Below, piece by piece: positions 42,654 through 51,687 of a stretch of DNA of 64,000 nucleotides. The stretch spans positions 848,001 to 912,000 of the forward strand of contig NZ_CP080590.1 of NCBI RefSeq assembly GCF_019504385.1, read 5' to 3'. Origin of the DNA: Devosia salina. GTDB taxonomy: Bacteria; Pseudomonadota; Alphaproteobacteria; Rhizobiales; Devosiaceae. Made by a program: the position numbers and the translations under genes. The stretch's first letter is position 1. Each line of letters starts with the position of its first letter. A model generated the notes under the pieces. That model did no database searches. It had not been told where the DNA came from and saw only the letters and a list, made by a program, of their open reading frames with translations.

Positions 42654-44633
42654 ATGAAGCCAGCGGAGCATGGAACTGCCGGCTATCGTCGTGACATCGA
42701 TGGCTTGCGGGCTATTGCGGTGCTCGCCGTCATTGCATTTCACGCGAGCCCGGGCCTGCTGGGCTCGGGCTATCTCGGCGTCGACATCTTCTTTGTCATC
42801 TCGGGCTACGTCATCACCGGCTACCTGGTCCGTGCCCCAAAGCGCGGCTTGACGAGCTATGTTCTCGACTTTTACTCGCGCCGGATAAGGCGCCTGCTGC
42901 CGGCGCTCTTGCTGTGCATACTCGTCACCGCATGGGCGTTTGTCCTGGTGACGACGCGCCCGCCCAAGGACGTCTTCGATACTGGCGCTTGGGCCTTGCT
43001 GGGGCTGTCGAACATTCAGCTGTTTCTGGCGAGCCAGGACTATTTCGCCCTTGAGGCGGGGCTGAACCCCTTCACCCATACCTGGTCGCTGGGCGTCGAG
43101 GAGCAGTACTATCTGATCTACCCGGCCCTGTTCGCCATCCTCGGCTGGACCTGGCATAGCGGGGACCCGCGCCGCGGAATTTCGCACTGACGCTCGGCGT
43201 ATTGAGCGTCATTTCGTTTGTCGCTTGGCTGATCTTTTCTGGTCGACAACCGGAGGCCGCCTTTTACCTGATGCCAACGCGGTTCTGGGAGCTCGGCTTG
43301 GGCGCTCTGGTCTACTGGTTTGCCAGCCGGCGACATTTCACTCCCGGCCCCCTGGTGGAACTGGCGGTGGCTGGCGCGCTCATTGCCTCCCTTGCAGCGC
43401 CAGCCGGTTTGAACGCGATCACCACGCCGGGCGCGGTATTGCTTACAGGCATGCTTCTCGCAGGCTCGCGGCAAGGCTCCTTGGTCGGCAATGCACTTTC
43501 TGCCGCGCCCCTGGTCAGTGTCGGCCGGCTCTCTTATTCGCTCTATCTGTGGCACTGGCCGGCGCTGATCATCGGCAAGTGGACGATCGGCACCAGCGCA
43601 TTGGCCGTCTGCCTTTGCCTGCTGGTCGGCTTTGTGCTCGCCTGCCTCTCTTATTGGCTGGTCGAGCGGCCAATCCGAACACTGCGGCATTCGGTACTGT
43701 CCGCGCTGGCGGTCGTTTGTCTCCTGGGCGCGCTGTGGCCGGCCTTCTACTTCACCAGCACGATTGCGCCGGCCCAGGCACAGAGCGCCAACAACTTTCT
43801 GCCGGCCATGTTCAAGGTCCCGCCGCCGCCGGCAATGGCCCGCGGATGACTGCCAGGGGCGCGACAAGGTCGCACTGCTGGCGGAGCCGTTCGAGCATTG
43901 TTTGCTGCCGGCCCGCAGCGCCGACAGGCCGAATGCGCTGTTTCTCATCGGCGACTCCCACGCCGCGCAATTGCTGCCCATGGTGCAGGCTGCAACTGAG
44001 GGACTGCCGTTCCAGGTCAGGTTCATCAATCCCGAGAATTACGAGGATTTTCCGGTGGGGTTCTTCCACCAGTCCTCCGCTTCCCCCTTGCTCGACTTCA
44101 TCATCGAGCATGCCCGGCCGGGCGACGTCCTGACAATCGCATTCCACCGCGGGCATCTCAATGCCGAACGGGATCGCCATATCCCCGTATCCGAGCCGTT
44201 TGCGATCAACGACGTCAGCCAGACCTTCATCGAGCGCACCAAGCCGTTCCTAGAACGGTTCGCGGGCAAAGGGGGGCGCGTCGTGCTGATCGCAGACACG
44301 CCGCTGATGGGGGCTGTGGCCACGAGCTCTGCCTGCGCACTTCAGATTCGCCTCTTCGGCTCGAGCGTATGCCGGATTGAACGGCAGCAGGACGAATGGA
44401 CTCGGGGCCAGCAGGACGCGGTCTTCATGGCACTCGTCGCCGATGATCCTGACCGCATAACGATCTGGGATCCGCTGCCCGCCATTTATGGCGACGAGGA
44501 CTGGTTGGACGTGCTGGATGACCGAGGTACCTACCTGATGTGGGACTGGAACCACATTTCCGAGCCTCTTGCACGCAAGCTGTCCGAACCCTTCCAAGCG
44601 CTTCTGGAAAACGAGCTCGCGCCAGCGAACTGA
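42654..44633 (+). pseudogene. Acyltransferase-3/SGNH (OafA-type) O-acetyltransferase, two frameshifts
   Basis: The three pieces together make a complete OafA/YrhL-type protein of about 660 codons. Piece one (ATG 42654 to stop 43190) has GYRRDIDGLRAIAVLAVIAFHA and GVDIFFVISGYVI. Piece two, in another frame to a stop at 43847-43849, has SVGRLSYSLYLWHWPALI. Piece three, back in the first frame to 44633, has the SGNH serine in LFLIGDSHAAQLLP and ends in WDWNHIS with the catalytic D-H pair. The shifts lie near 43170-43200 and 43830-43850 and cancel out. Either the gene is broken or both are sequence errors in GC-rich runs. If intact, it would O-acetylate the surface glycan. Confidence 0.8.
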
Positions 44634-44639
44634 TGGTTA

Positions 44640-45842
44640 CTACACGGCGACGCGATCGCCCGCTCCGGCGCCAAACAGCGTCTGCCAGATAATCTGCAGG
44701 TCGAGCAGCAGCGACTGCCGCTGCACATAGGCTTGGTCATACCGCGAGAGGAGTTGGGGATCAGCCATGTCGATATTGTTGACCTGCGCCAGCCCAGTTA
44801 TGCCAGGCAGCGCATCCAGAACCCCGCGCCTCTGTCGCTCCAGAATCAGTTCTTTCTGAGATGGCAGGCAGGGCCGGGGCCCCACCAGGCTCATCTGGTT
44901 GGCGAAAATGTTGAAGATCTGCGGCAGTTCGTCGAGCTTGGTGCGGCGCAAGAAGGACCCAAAGTCGGTCACCGCAGCCTGTGATATCTCGTGGGTCGCG
45001 GCCTGCGGGGTGGAGAGATACATGGTCCGGAATTTGTAGCAGGTGAATGTCTTGCCACCCCGTCCGACGCGAATTTGCCGGAACAGGCCTGGCCCTCTTG
45101 ATGTCGTGCAGACCACGATCCAGATGATAGCGAGGAGCCACCAGAAGAACACAAGAATAGCCAAGGCGAAGCCGAGATCAACGGCGCGCTTGGCGCCGCG
45201 ATAGACGAGGTTGTTCGCCTGTCGCTGCGTTAGAACTACCCTGTTTTCCTTGTCGGTGAAGAACGCCGGGTCGACGAATAGCGGCATAACTTTCGACAGG
45301 GACAGAGTTGGTCGAAAGGCAGAGAGGATGTAGGCCATTGCCCTGCCAACCTGCCTTGGAAGATGGTTGAGCAGTGAGAGCTTGCCTGAGAAGCGCTCGC
45401 CCGCAATGGCTGGAAGATAGACGACGCGCACATCAATGCCGGGATTGCTGAGGACCTGATCGGCACCCAAGCGCTTCGTTCGTGCATAGTCCGAAGCGCT
45501 GTTCTCATCCAGGGCGTGCAGGGACGACACATAGACGAATCGGTCGACTCCAGCATCCGCCGCGGCCGCACAGACCTGCGCGGCTAGGTCAACGTTGACT
45601 GCCTCGAAGCTGGCAGCACTTTCGTCACTGTCATTGTTGATCGCCGCCATGTGGACGAAGAGGTCTACGCCGTCCAGCGAGGTGGCGAGATCCTTGTAGC
45701 CGGCCGACGGACATTCGGGAAACATAGTTTGGAGGCGCCTGGGATCGCGACCCACGAGAAGCGGCACTATTCCGCGAGCAAGTAGGTGTGGGACGAGCTG
45801 GCGTCCAATCCGACCGCTGGCACCTGATATGGCGATCCGCAA
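44640..45842 (-). CDS. SDR domain fused to undecaprenyl-phosphate sugar-1-phosphate transferase
   Basis: 400 residues from TTG 45842 (GGAG six bases upstream; the frame is open to 45905). The N-terminal 215 residues form an NAD(P)-binding SDR/epimerase-like domain with GASGRIGRQ and VSSLHA, a Y-x-x-x-K in SDYARTKR. The C-terminal 180 residues are a bacterial sugar transferase (PglC/RfbP core): one membrane helix (LAILVFFWWLLAIIWIVV), KFRTM, RRTKLDELPQIFNIF, MSLVGPRP and PGITGLAQV. It starts lipid-linked glycan synthesis by moving a sugar 1-phosphate to undecaprenyl phosphate, while the SDR half may modify that sugar. Conserved catalytic residues are present in both halves. It converges on the acyltransferase gene. 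Confidence 0.85.
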   Translation of the reverse strand: MRIAISGASGRIGRQLVPHLLARGIVPLLVGRDPRRLQTMFPECPSAGYKDLATSLDGVDLFVHMAAINNDSDESAASFEAVNVDLAAQVCAAAADAGVDRFVYVSSLHALDENSASDYARTKRLGADQVLSNPGIDVRVVYLPAIAGERFSGKLSLLNHLPRQVGRAMAYILSAFRPTLSLSKVMPLFVDPAFFTDKENRVVLTQRQANNLVYRGAKRAVDLGFALAILVFFWWLLAIIWIVVCTTSRGPGLFRQIRVGRGGKTFTCYKFRTMYLSTPQAATHEISQAAVTDFGSFLRRTKLDELPQIFNIFANQMSLVGPRPCLPSQKELILERQRRGVLDALPGITGLAQVNNIDMADPQLLSRYDQAYVQRQSLLLDLQIIWQTLFGAGAGDRVAV

Positions 45843-45979
45843 GGCATTCTCCGGTGCAAAACTATTCGGCCATGTGGAAGAGCGCCTCAGCCGCTTTCCT
45901 CCCACGGATTAAGGGTTGCATGCTACAGGAACGGTCTGTGGTGCAAGCGGTTTAGTAAACATCAGCGAAAGGATGACCC

Positions 45980-46204
45980 ATGGCTTGGCTCAGCAAGACG
46001 GAACGCGTTCGTGGTTACGAGGAATTTATCGGCCAGATACGAGGGGACGTCGAAGAACTGCGCAGTGGTACGCTCAAGATCGAGCGCTTCCTTGTCAGCG
46101 GCGAACCGAAAGCGGTCGATCTCGACGAGGAGATCGCCAGCCGTGAACGCCTGATACTTCTGTTGGAAGGGGCGCTTGAAGAGGCGCTTGCCGCTCCGCA
46201 CTAA
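45980..46204 (+). CDS. Small hypothetical protein
   Basis: 74 residues, charged and mostly helical, for example ERVRGYEEFIGQIRGDVEELRSG and DEEIASRERLILLLEGALEEALA. No cysteine or membrane segment. An AAAGGA site lies six bases before ATG 45980. It lies between the sugar transferase and the relaxase region. Codon use resembles the chromosomal genes, which supports a real gene. Function unknown. Confidence 0.5.
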   Translation: MAWLSKTERVRGYEEFIGQIRGDVEELRSGTLKIERFLVSGEPKAVDLDEEIASRERLILLLEGALEEALAAPH

Positions 46205-46900
46205 CCGTTCAATCCAGAACGCATGAACCTGGCGTTCTGTCGGCGCCGGCCGGGTTAGGTTGTCAGCCGTCGCGCGAGCGCGACGGGCGAGGAGATATCG
46301 GTGCTGTTCGAGTCGTTGAACAGTTCTCTGTTGGCGACACATCCCGATGAACTTTGTCCCGACGCTCGGCAACGAACACATTGGAGTGGACCCCGTTTCA
46401 CCGGACAGGCGGCGGTTGGGTTTAAGCACTGAGGGCAATGCCGTTTGGTGCTCTTCCACCGTGGGAACCACCTGGTGGCTATGCACTTTTCTCAATTCAT
46501 GGACTCTGTGAAAGGCCTGTGGAGGCGCGAGCTTCTGACCGCCGCCGAGAAGGCAGAGGTTATTTTTGGGACAATTTTTTTGGGACAAAACGCTGTAGAT
46601 AGAGATACAAAACCGTATTGATATAGACGAGGAAATTCGATATATTTCAAAGCTTTAGATGTGTTCATCAGGAGTGAAAAAGGGCTCCGTTGTCGCTCCG
46701 AAGGCAAAGGCCGTCCCCAAGCTGTACGGCAGACCTGAACAAGGTATTGGTCAATGAGGCGTCTGTCTCCTATACCCTCTTCATACAATATGCGTTTTCT
46801 CATTTGCGCAGACATTGAATCCGGTTTCGCCGAATTCGGCCGGCAGGCTCAACGCGTTGAGGCGCGAAACGTTTCGCGGTGAGCGATCTGCGCTGCAAGC
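46205..46900. other. AT-richer region without a convincing gene
   Basis: About 700 bases downstream of the relaxase gene. No ORF on either strand looks coding. It includes a near-perfect tandem repeat at 46564-46589 and a stretch of low GC (46560-46680) unlike the rest of the window. It marks the edge of the mobilization segment. Confidence 0.45.
46564..46589 (+). repeat. Direct repeat TTTTTGGGACAA, two copies
   Basis: TTTTTGGGACAA at 46564-46575 and again at 46578-46589, so the period is 14 bases. It could be a protein-binding iteron or the end of a lost mobile element; nothing else supports either reading. Confidence 0.5.
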
Positions 46901-48880
46901 CTAGATGTCACAAGACTCGTTCAAATCCTCGTGATAGCCCTCTCTGTCATCCGGTTCGTCATCGAAATCGTCCGCATCCATCTCCGGCTGTTCAGCGCCT
47001 GCATCATCCTCGAAATCGTTGAGCTCACTTTGATCCGGGCCCCTTTCCAGCTGCGCAAATGCTGCCTCCTCGATTTCCAGGGCCGAAAGCCATTCTTGGT
47101 CTGGCTCGTTCTCGATGTTGACCAATGCGCCGAGCTGGCGTGCTAAATCAGCATAGTCGTTGTCTCTAAGAAGCGACGGGTGGCGCCAATCCAGCTCGTT
47201 GGATGCCGTCAAAAGAAAGGCGGTGACAGTGGCGATCTCGTCGGGGGACGTGACAATGTCGCCAATGGGGCCGAGGGCGAATTTCGGAAATCCCGGCCGA
47301 GCGGCTTGGGAATGACCAGCCAACGGATAGACGATTGCAGAGCGCGGTGTGTTGGGTCTCGTGGCTACAAGGGAGTGAGCTTGTTCATAGGATGAACGCC
47401 ACTCCAGACCGGGTGCGTGCACCTCCAGCAGGTCAAACAGCTCAAGCCTCTGCCAATCACTGTCTTTCCGCCTGATCAGAACGAGCTTATTGCCGCCAGC
47501 AAGTGCTGCGGCAAGGACCAATTGGAGTTCCGACGGCTCGAGGCAATCGGGGTCGTCGACGAGGAGAATGCCGCCGGAAGCCATGGTGCTACGCAACGAA
47601 TGCGGTGAGCGGACGACGCTCTTCGGTATCTTGTGGCCAGCGGCATGTGCAATCGAAATCGGTACTAGCCCGGCCCTCTCCGCCACCCAAGCCATATCCG
47701 CAACCAGTGTTTCGACCGCGCCGCTCGCCGTCACAATGGTCAAGTCTGGTGCGTCGAAGACCTGCGTCAACAGTTGCCGTGCCTCAGTCGTGAAACCCTC
47801 GCTGACGATCGAGTGGACGTCGCGCCGCCCGTGGCTTTGAACCCCCAGGAGCATCGCCTTGCCAAAGACGCTCAACTCCCGTTGCACCTGGTGCGTGCTG
47901 GCAAACCATTCAATCGAACTGCTGGGGACAGAAATCTGGTGGCAGTCGCCAAGACCTATGGCGGCGCTGACAAGTTCCTCGGCCAGGTCATCTGAAACAT
48001 GCCGAGCAAAGAAGGACTTCAATTCAACGCGGGTGAATGGGGCGTGGAAGCAGGCCATTGCCGAATCTATGGTCCGAACCAGTTGCTGGTTCTCGCGTTC
48101 ACGTTCGGCATTGACCAGCCGGTCCCTCCCACCATCCGGGAGATTGCCTATCCGACGTCGCCAGCGTCGGACCACTTGAAGCGGCACAGGATCGAGTGGA
48201 ATCGGAGGATTGGGCGTGACGCGAAGCGAGAGACCCTCTTCGGCAAAGAACTGGTTCTGGCAGTGGTGCCATAGTCTTCCCCAGTTCCGCCCCGTCACCA
48301 GGCCTGCACGATTGATGGGATCGAGGGCGGTGTACCGCTTTCGGGTCGGGCCCTCGGTCGTGAATCGACGTGGGGAGACGAGGACATGGGCGTGCAGATT
48401 GTACGTCGATGTTGAGATGAGATCGGCAAAGCTGTCGCCCCCATGTTCGCCCCAGGCTTCCTCGGCGGCCTCATCGACACTCATGTCATGGTGGGGAGCG
48501 TGGACGCAGATCGTTGCCGGCAGCTGATGCCGATCCACAATGACGCGCTTGACGAAATCCTCTGCTAGGCGAGCACTCGTCTCGATCGGAAGCTCGGTGG
48601 GTTTGGGTAGCGCAAGGACGAGCTCGAATCCAAGCGCGGCATCCTTGCGTTTGCTCGCGGCCTCAATTGCTTCCCACAGCACCTGTGCATCGTCGACCGC
48701 TTCGACCCCTGCCGGCATCAGGGTCATGCTGGCGACGAGGTCGGAGCGACCACGGAAGTCGAAGCGTTCGCCGGTCCGTTTCGAGTTCAGCAATGACCGC
48801 GTGTTGTAGGCAAGGCGGCGGATCGTCGAGTGGCCCCTCGAGCGTTGGATAGGCGTGGCGCGGGCGTAAGGAATGGCCAT
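46901..48880 (-). CDS. MobA/MobL-type relaxase with degenerate helicase-like C-terminal region
   Basis: 659 residues from ATG 48880. The N-terminal 250 residues are a MOBQ relaxase: AIPYARATPIQRSRGHSTIRR with a tyrosine near 25, ICVHAPHHD (H127, H130) and NLHAHVLVSPRRF with H163 and H165, the metal-binding histidines. It nicks and rejoins DNA at oriT for transfer. The middle and C-terminal parts resemble TraA-type helicase domains, but no Walker A is visible (TIVTASGAVETLV in its place); GGILLVDDPDCLEPSELQLVL looks like the Walker B area. The end is very acidic (DDFDDEPDDREG). A candidate oriT lies just upstream, and a divergent accessory gene follows. This points to a mobilizable element. 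Confidence 0.78.
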   Translation of the reverse strand: MAIPYARATPIQRSRGHSTIRRLAYNTRSLLNSKRTGERFDFRGRSDLVASMTLMPAGVEAVDDAQVLWEAIEAASKRKDAALGFELVLALPKPTELPIETSARLAEDFVKRVIVDRHQLPATICVHAPHHDMSVDEAAEEAWGEHGGDSFADLISTSTYNLHAHVLVSPRRFTTEGPTRKRYTALDPINRAGLVTGRNWGRLWHHCQNQFFAEEGLSLRVTPNPPIPLDPVPLQVVRRWRRRIGNLPDGGRDRLVNAERERENQQLVRTIDSAMACFHAPFTRVELKSFFARHVSDDLAEELVSAAIGLGDCHQISVPSSSIEWFASTHQVQRELSVFGKAMLLGVQSHGRRDVHSIVSEGFTTEARQLLTQVFDAPDLTIVTASGAVETLVADMAWVAERAGLVPISIAHAAGHKIPKSVVRSPHSLRSTMASGGILLVDDPDCLEPSELQLVLAAALAGGNKLVLIRRKDSDWQRLELFDLLEVHAPGLEWRSSYEQAHSLVATRPNTPRSAIVYPLAGHSQAARPGFPKFALGPIGDIVTSPDEIATVTAFLLTASNELDWRHPSLLRDNDYADLARQLGALVNIENEPDQEWLSALEIEEAAFAQLERGPDQSELNDFEDDAGAEQPEMDADDFDDEPDDREGYHEDLNESCDI

Positions 48881-49045
48881 TTCAGTCCCGGGGCGGCAGG
48901 CGATTGATGCAAGTATCAATCCCAAGTTTTTGACGCATATGCAAATTTTACGCTTCGGGACCCGGGATATTTGCTGACCTGGCCATCATCCTAGCGGGGC
49001 TGGGTGGCGTGGTGCTGCTCGGATTCAAGAGTAAAGGACATACCG
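48881..49045. promoter_or_regulatory. Relaxase/accessory intergenic region, candidate oriT
   Basis: It lies between divergent mobilization genes, the usual place for an oriT. It has an inverted repeat GATTGAT-GCAAGT-ATCAATC (48902-48921) followed by an AT-rich stretch and CGCTTCGGGACCCGGG. No known MOBQ nick sequence is recognised, so the oriT call is an inference from position and structure. Divergent promoters are expected here too. Confidence 0.4.
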
Positions 49046-49906
49046 ATGACGGAATCGGAACATCCCGGCCAGAAGTCGATCAAAGAGCAGCTCGACGCTC
49101 TCAATGAGGTTCAGCGCCAGATCAAGAAGGCGCGGCTGCCCAGGAACCGATCGCCCGCGGAGAGGCTGGAAAAGAGCAATCAGCTTCAGGCGCGTGCTGA
49201 GTTCGATAGCGCGCGGGCGGGAATGGCGCTGAGCGGCACTCTGACGGCGATAGCCGAAGAAATCGGCTTCAGCGCCTGCCCGCTGGATCGCAATGCGCTG
49301 CGCGGCGCCTTTCTGGAGGTGCTCGACAATGCCCGCAACCCGGACGCTGTTGCGCGGTTTCATGCCCGCGACGCCGAGTACCAGTCGAACAAGCGGAGGC
49401 CCCTGGTCGGCATTCGGGCCTTCGTGCCCTTCGCGGCGCCGCCCCCTGAGCTCCGTGAGGCCGCTGCTGAGCTCAAGCTCCGCTTCAACGGTCTTGTGGG
49501 TGGGTTTGAGGGGCGGGGTGAGCTCGATGTGCTCATCGCGCTCGGGCAGCGTTTCAACTGCACCATCCGGACCCAGCTGGCGGGCGAGTTGGTGGAACTC
49601 GTGAGCAAGGGCAAGATCGACGAGGAGATGGTGAGGCGTCTCAGGTCCCGCTCCGTGAGCCTGCCGTCTGCTGTCTCTGCGGGGGCGGCGGTGCGGCAGG
49701 AAGTTTCTGGCGAAGACCAGGAACCGGAGACGGACCTGAGCGCGGCCGCGCCCGAAGCGGATGTGGAGACTGCCGAGGCGTCCGTCCAGGGATCGCCTCA
49801 ACAGACGGCCGAAGCAACTCGCCCGTCCGCTCCTTTTTCGCGCGCAGGTTTCGTCCCCGTTGGCCCGCGCAATGCGAACACGAGTAGCTCCTCGACGAGG
49901 AAATGA
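49046..49906 (+). CDS. Hypothetical protein divergent from the relaxase
   Basis: 286 residues from ATG 49046 (a TTG/GTG start at 49004 is possible). A basic helical start KSIKEQLDALNEVQRQIKKARLPRNRSPAERLEKSNQLQARAEFD is coiled-coil-like, followed by a mixed domain to about residue 215 and a low-complexity tail rich in A, E, P and S ending SSSSTRK. The family is not recognised. Position opposite a relaxase suggests a TraC/TraD-like mobilization accessory that binds the oriT region, but the sequence does not prove it. Confidence 0.55.
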   Translation: MTESEHPGQKSIKEQLDALNEVQRQIKKARLPRNRSPAERLEKSNQLQARAEFDSARAGMALSGTLTAIAEEIGFSACPLDRNALRGAFLEVLDNARNPDAVARFHARDAEYQSNKRRPLVGIRAFVPFAAPPPELREAAAELKLRFNGLVGGFEGRGELDVLIALGQRFNCTIRTQLAGELVELVSKGKIDEEMVRRLRSRSVSLPSAVSAGAAVRQEVSGEDQEPETDLSAAAPEADVETAEASVQGSPQQTAEATRPSAPFSRAGFVPVGPRNANTSSSSTRK

Positions 49907-50095
49907 TCTTGGAATCGATCAAGCGGGACGGCCACGGCTGCCCCGCTTCTCTATTGCGGGCAATACTGAGTTCGCGAGGCGCTGCGTTGGGTAAGGGCGG
50001 TTCGAGCGCTCGGCATGAGTTGAATGCGGCAGGGCAGGGGCAAATGCTCGATAACGCCACTTCGCTCTGCCGCTCGACCAGCTCGGCTGGCTACA

Positions 50096-51181
50096 TCACG
50101 CAGTCGCCATCTGATAGCCCGGCGTCGATAGCGAGAGGGCGATTTCGTCCACATCCATCTCCGCTTCGATAGCCTCGAACAGCGGGGTCGTCATATATCG
50201 CTCCCCGGTGTCGGGCAGCATGCACAGGATGACGGAGCCCGGTTCGGCCCGCTCGGCCACCTGGCGGGCAACGGCGAAGGTCGAGCCGCCCGAGATGCCG
50301 GTGAAAATGCCCTCCTTGCGCGCCAGCAGCCTTGTCCACTCCATGCCATCGGCGCCAGCGACAGGGATCAGCTCGTCATAGCCCTTCGTGTCGATTGCCT
50401 CCTGCAGCACCAGGGGAATGAAATCCGGCGTCCAGCCCTGGATCGGGTGCGGCGCAAAGGCTGGGTGACTGAGCGCGGGGGTGCCTGCCGGGCTGCGCTC
50501 CTGCGGCTGGCCGCTGCCGAGCAATTGCGCATTGGCCGGTTCGCAGAGGATGATGCGCGTTTCCGGTCGCTCGCGCCGCAGCACGCGCGCCAGGCCCGTC
50601 ACCGTGCCACCGGTGCCATAGCCGGTCACCACATAGTCCAGACGCGCGCCGGCAAAATCGTTGATGATCTCGCGGGCCGTGGTGGCCTCGTGGATATCTG
50701 CATTGGCCTCGGTTTCGAACTGGCGCGCCAAAAACCAGCCATTGGCCTCTGCCAATTCGACCGCCTTGTTGTACATGCCCAGCGCCTTGTCGGCGCGCGG
50801 TGTCAGCACCACCTTGGCGCCGAACATGCGCATCAGCTTGCGACGTTCGATGGAAAAGCTGTCCGCCATGGTCACCACCAGCGGATAGCCCTTCTGTGCG
50901 CAGACCATGGCCAGCCCGATGCCGGTATTGCCGCTGGTCGCCTCGACCACCGTCTGCCCCGGCCTGAGTGCCCCGCTGCGCTCGGCCGCTTCGATGATAT
51001 TGAGAGCCAACCGGTCCTTGACCGATGAAGCCGGATTGAAGAACTCGGCCTTCACGTAGAGGGTGATGCCGGGCACCCCCAGATTGTTGATCCGGATGGT
51101 GGGCGTATCCCCCACCGTCTCAAGAATGCTATCAAAGCGCTTGCCGCGCCCCTGGGTGGTTCGGGTCGAACTGTCCTTCAT
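50096..51181 (-). CDS. cysK: Cysteine synthase
   Basis: 361 residues, PLP fold II. The cofactor lysine is in NPASSVKDRLALNIIE; the phosphate loop follows TSGNTGIG, and GTGGTVTG is the second cofactor loop. It makes cysteine from O-acetylserine and sulfide. The protein is about 40 residues longer than CysK because of a C-terminal extension after LPDTGERYMTTPLFEAIEAEMDVDEI. Start ATG 51181 is the first plausible one. It is on the same strand as the ehu genes but 506 bases away, so it is probably a separate unit. O-phosphoserine or cystathionine activity cannot be excluded. Confidence 0.86.
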   Translation of the reverse strand: MKDSSTRTTQGRGKRFDSILETVGDTPTIRINNLGVPGITLYVKAEFFNPASSVKDRLALNIIEAAERSGALRPGQTVVEATSGNTGIGLAMVCAQKGYPLVVTMADSFSIERRKLMRMFGAKVVLTPRADKALGMYNKAVELAEANGWFLARQFETEANADIHEATTAREIINDFAGARLDYVVTGYGTGGTVTGLARVLRRERPETRIILCEPANAQLLGSGQPQERSPAGTPALSHPAFAPHPIQGWTPDFIPLVLQEAIDTKGYDELIPVAGADGMEWTRLLARKEGIFTGISGGSTFAVARQVAERAEPGSVILCMLPDTGERYMTTPLFEAIEAEMDVDEIALSLSTPGYQMATA

Positions 51182-51687
51182 TTGCCGTCTCCCTTTTTGT
51201 GGCCGCCTGCAGACGGTCGCGCCTTGTCCGTGCAGGCATACTACACCAAAGCGGCGGTCAACCCTGGCGGAAACGAGATCGGCGCGTCTGTCGATGCCCG
51301 GACCCAGAAGAAAGCTCGACTTTGAGGGGCGGCATCGGAGGCGCATGGCGCAATGGTGCGCACGCACCAGTCGAGACCCGCATCGGGCGGAGCCTCTCGG
51401 AGCGCCGCCATTTTCTTGAACCGCACCCGACGGAGCCGGTCTTGAGGACCCGCACTTCTCGGAATGGCGGGAGACGAGCGCGACCGAGTGCGAAAGCTTG
51501 GGGTGTTGCAGGGATCCGCCCCTCTTGCGGGACTGCGGATGGGGCCCGGCCGAAAACACATATTGTATAATTAGAGGGTGCAGGGAGAGAGGCGCATAGG
51601 GGCGGTTTGAAGGCCATGAATCCGCCCATTCACGTTCTGCATGCGGGGCGGCGATCGCAGTCACAGCATGGCCTGGCGCCCACCGCC
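51182..51687. other. Intergenic region between cysK and ehuA
   Basis: About 500 bases with no convincing gene; ORFs on both strands lack coding character. An AT-rich patch with TATAAT-like sequence near 51563-51570 stands out in GC-rich surroundings but no paired -35 box fits. The cysK promoter probably lies here. Confidence 0.45.

Noticed and set aside
46383..46409. Sequence resembling an IS3-type terminal repeat (TGGAGTGGACCCC...)
   Set aside because: No matching second end or transposase fragment found nearby.
49985..50020. T-arm-like GGTTCGAGC element
   Set aside because: No acceptor, D or anticodon stems fit upstream, so it is not a tRNA gene.
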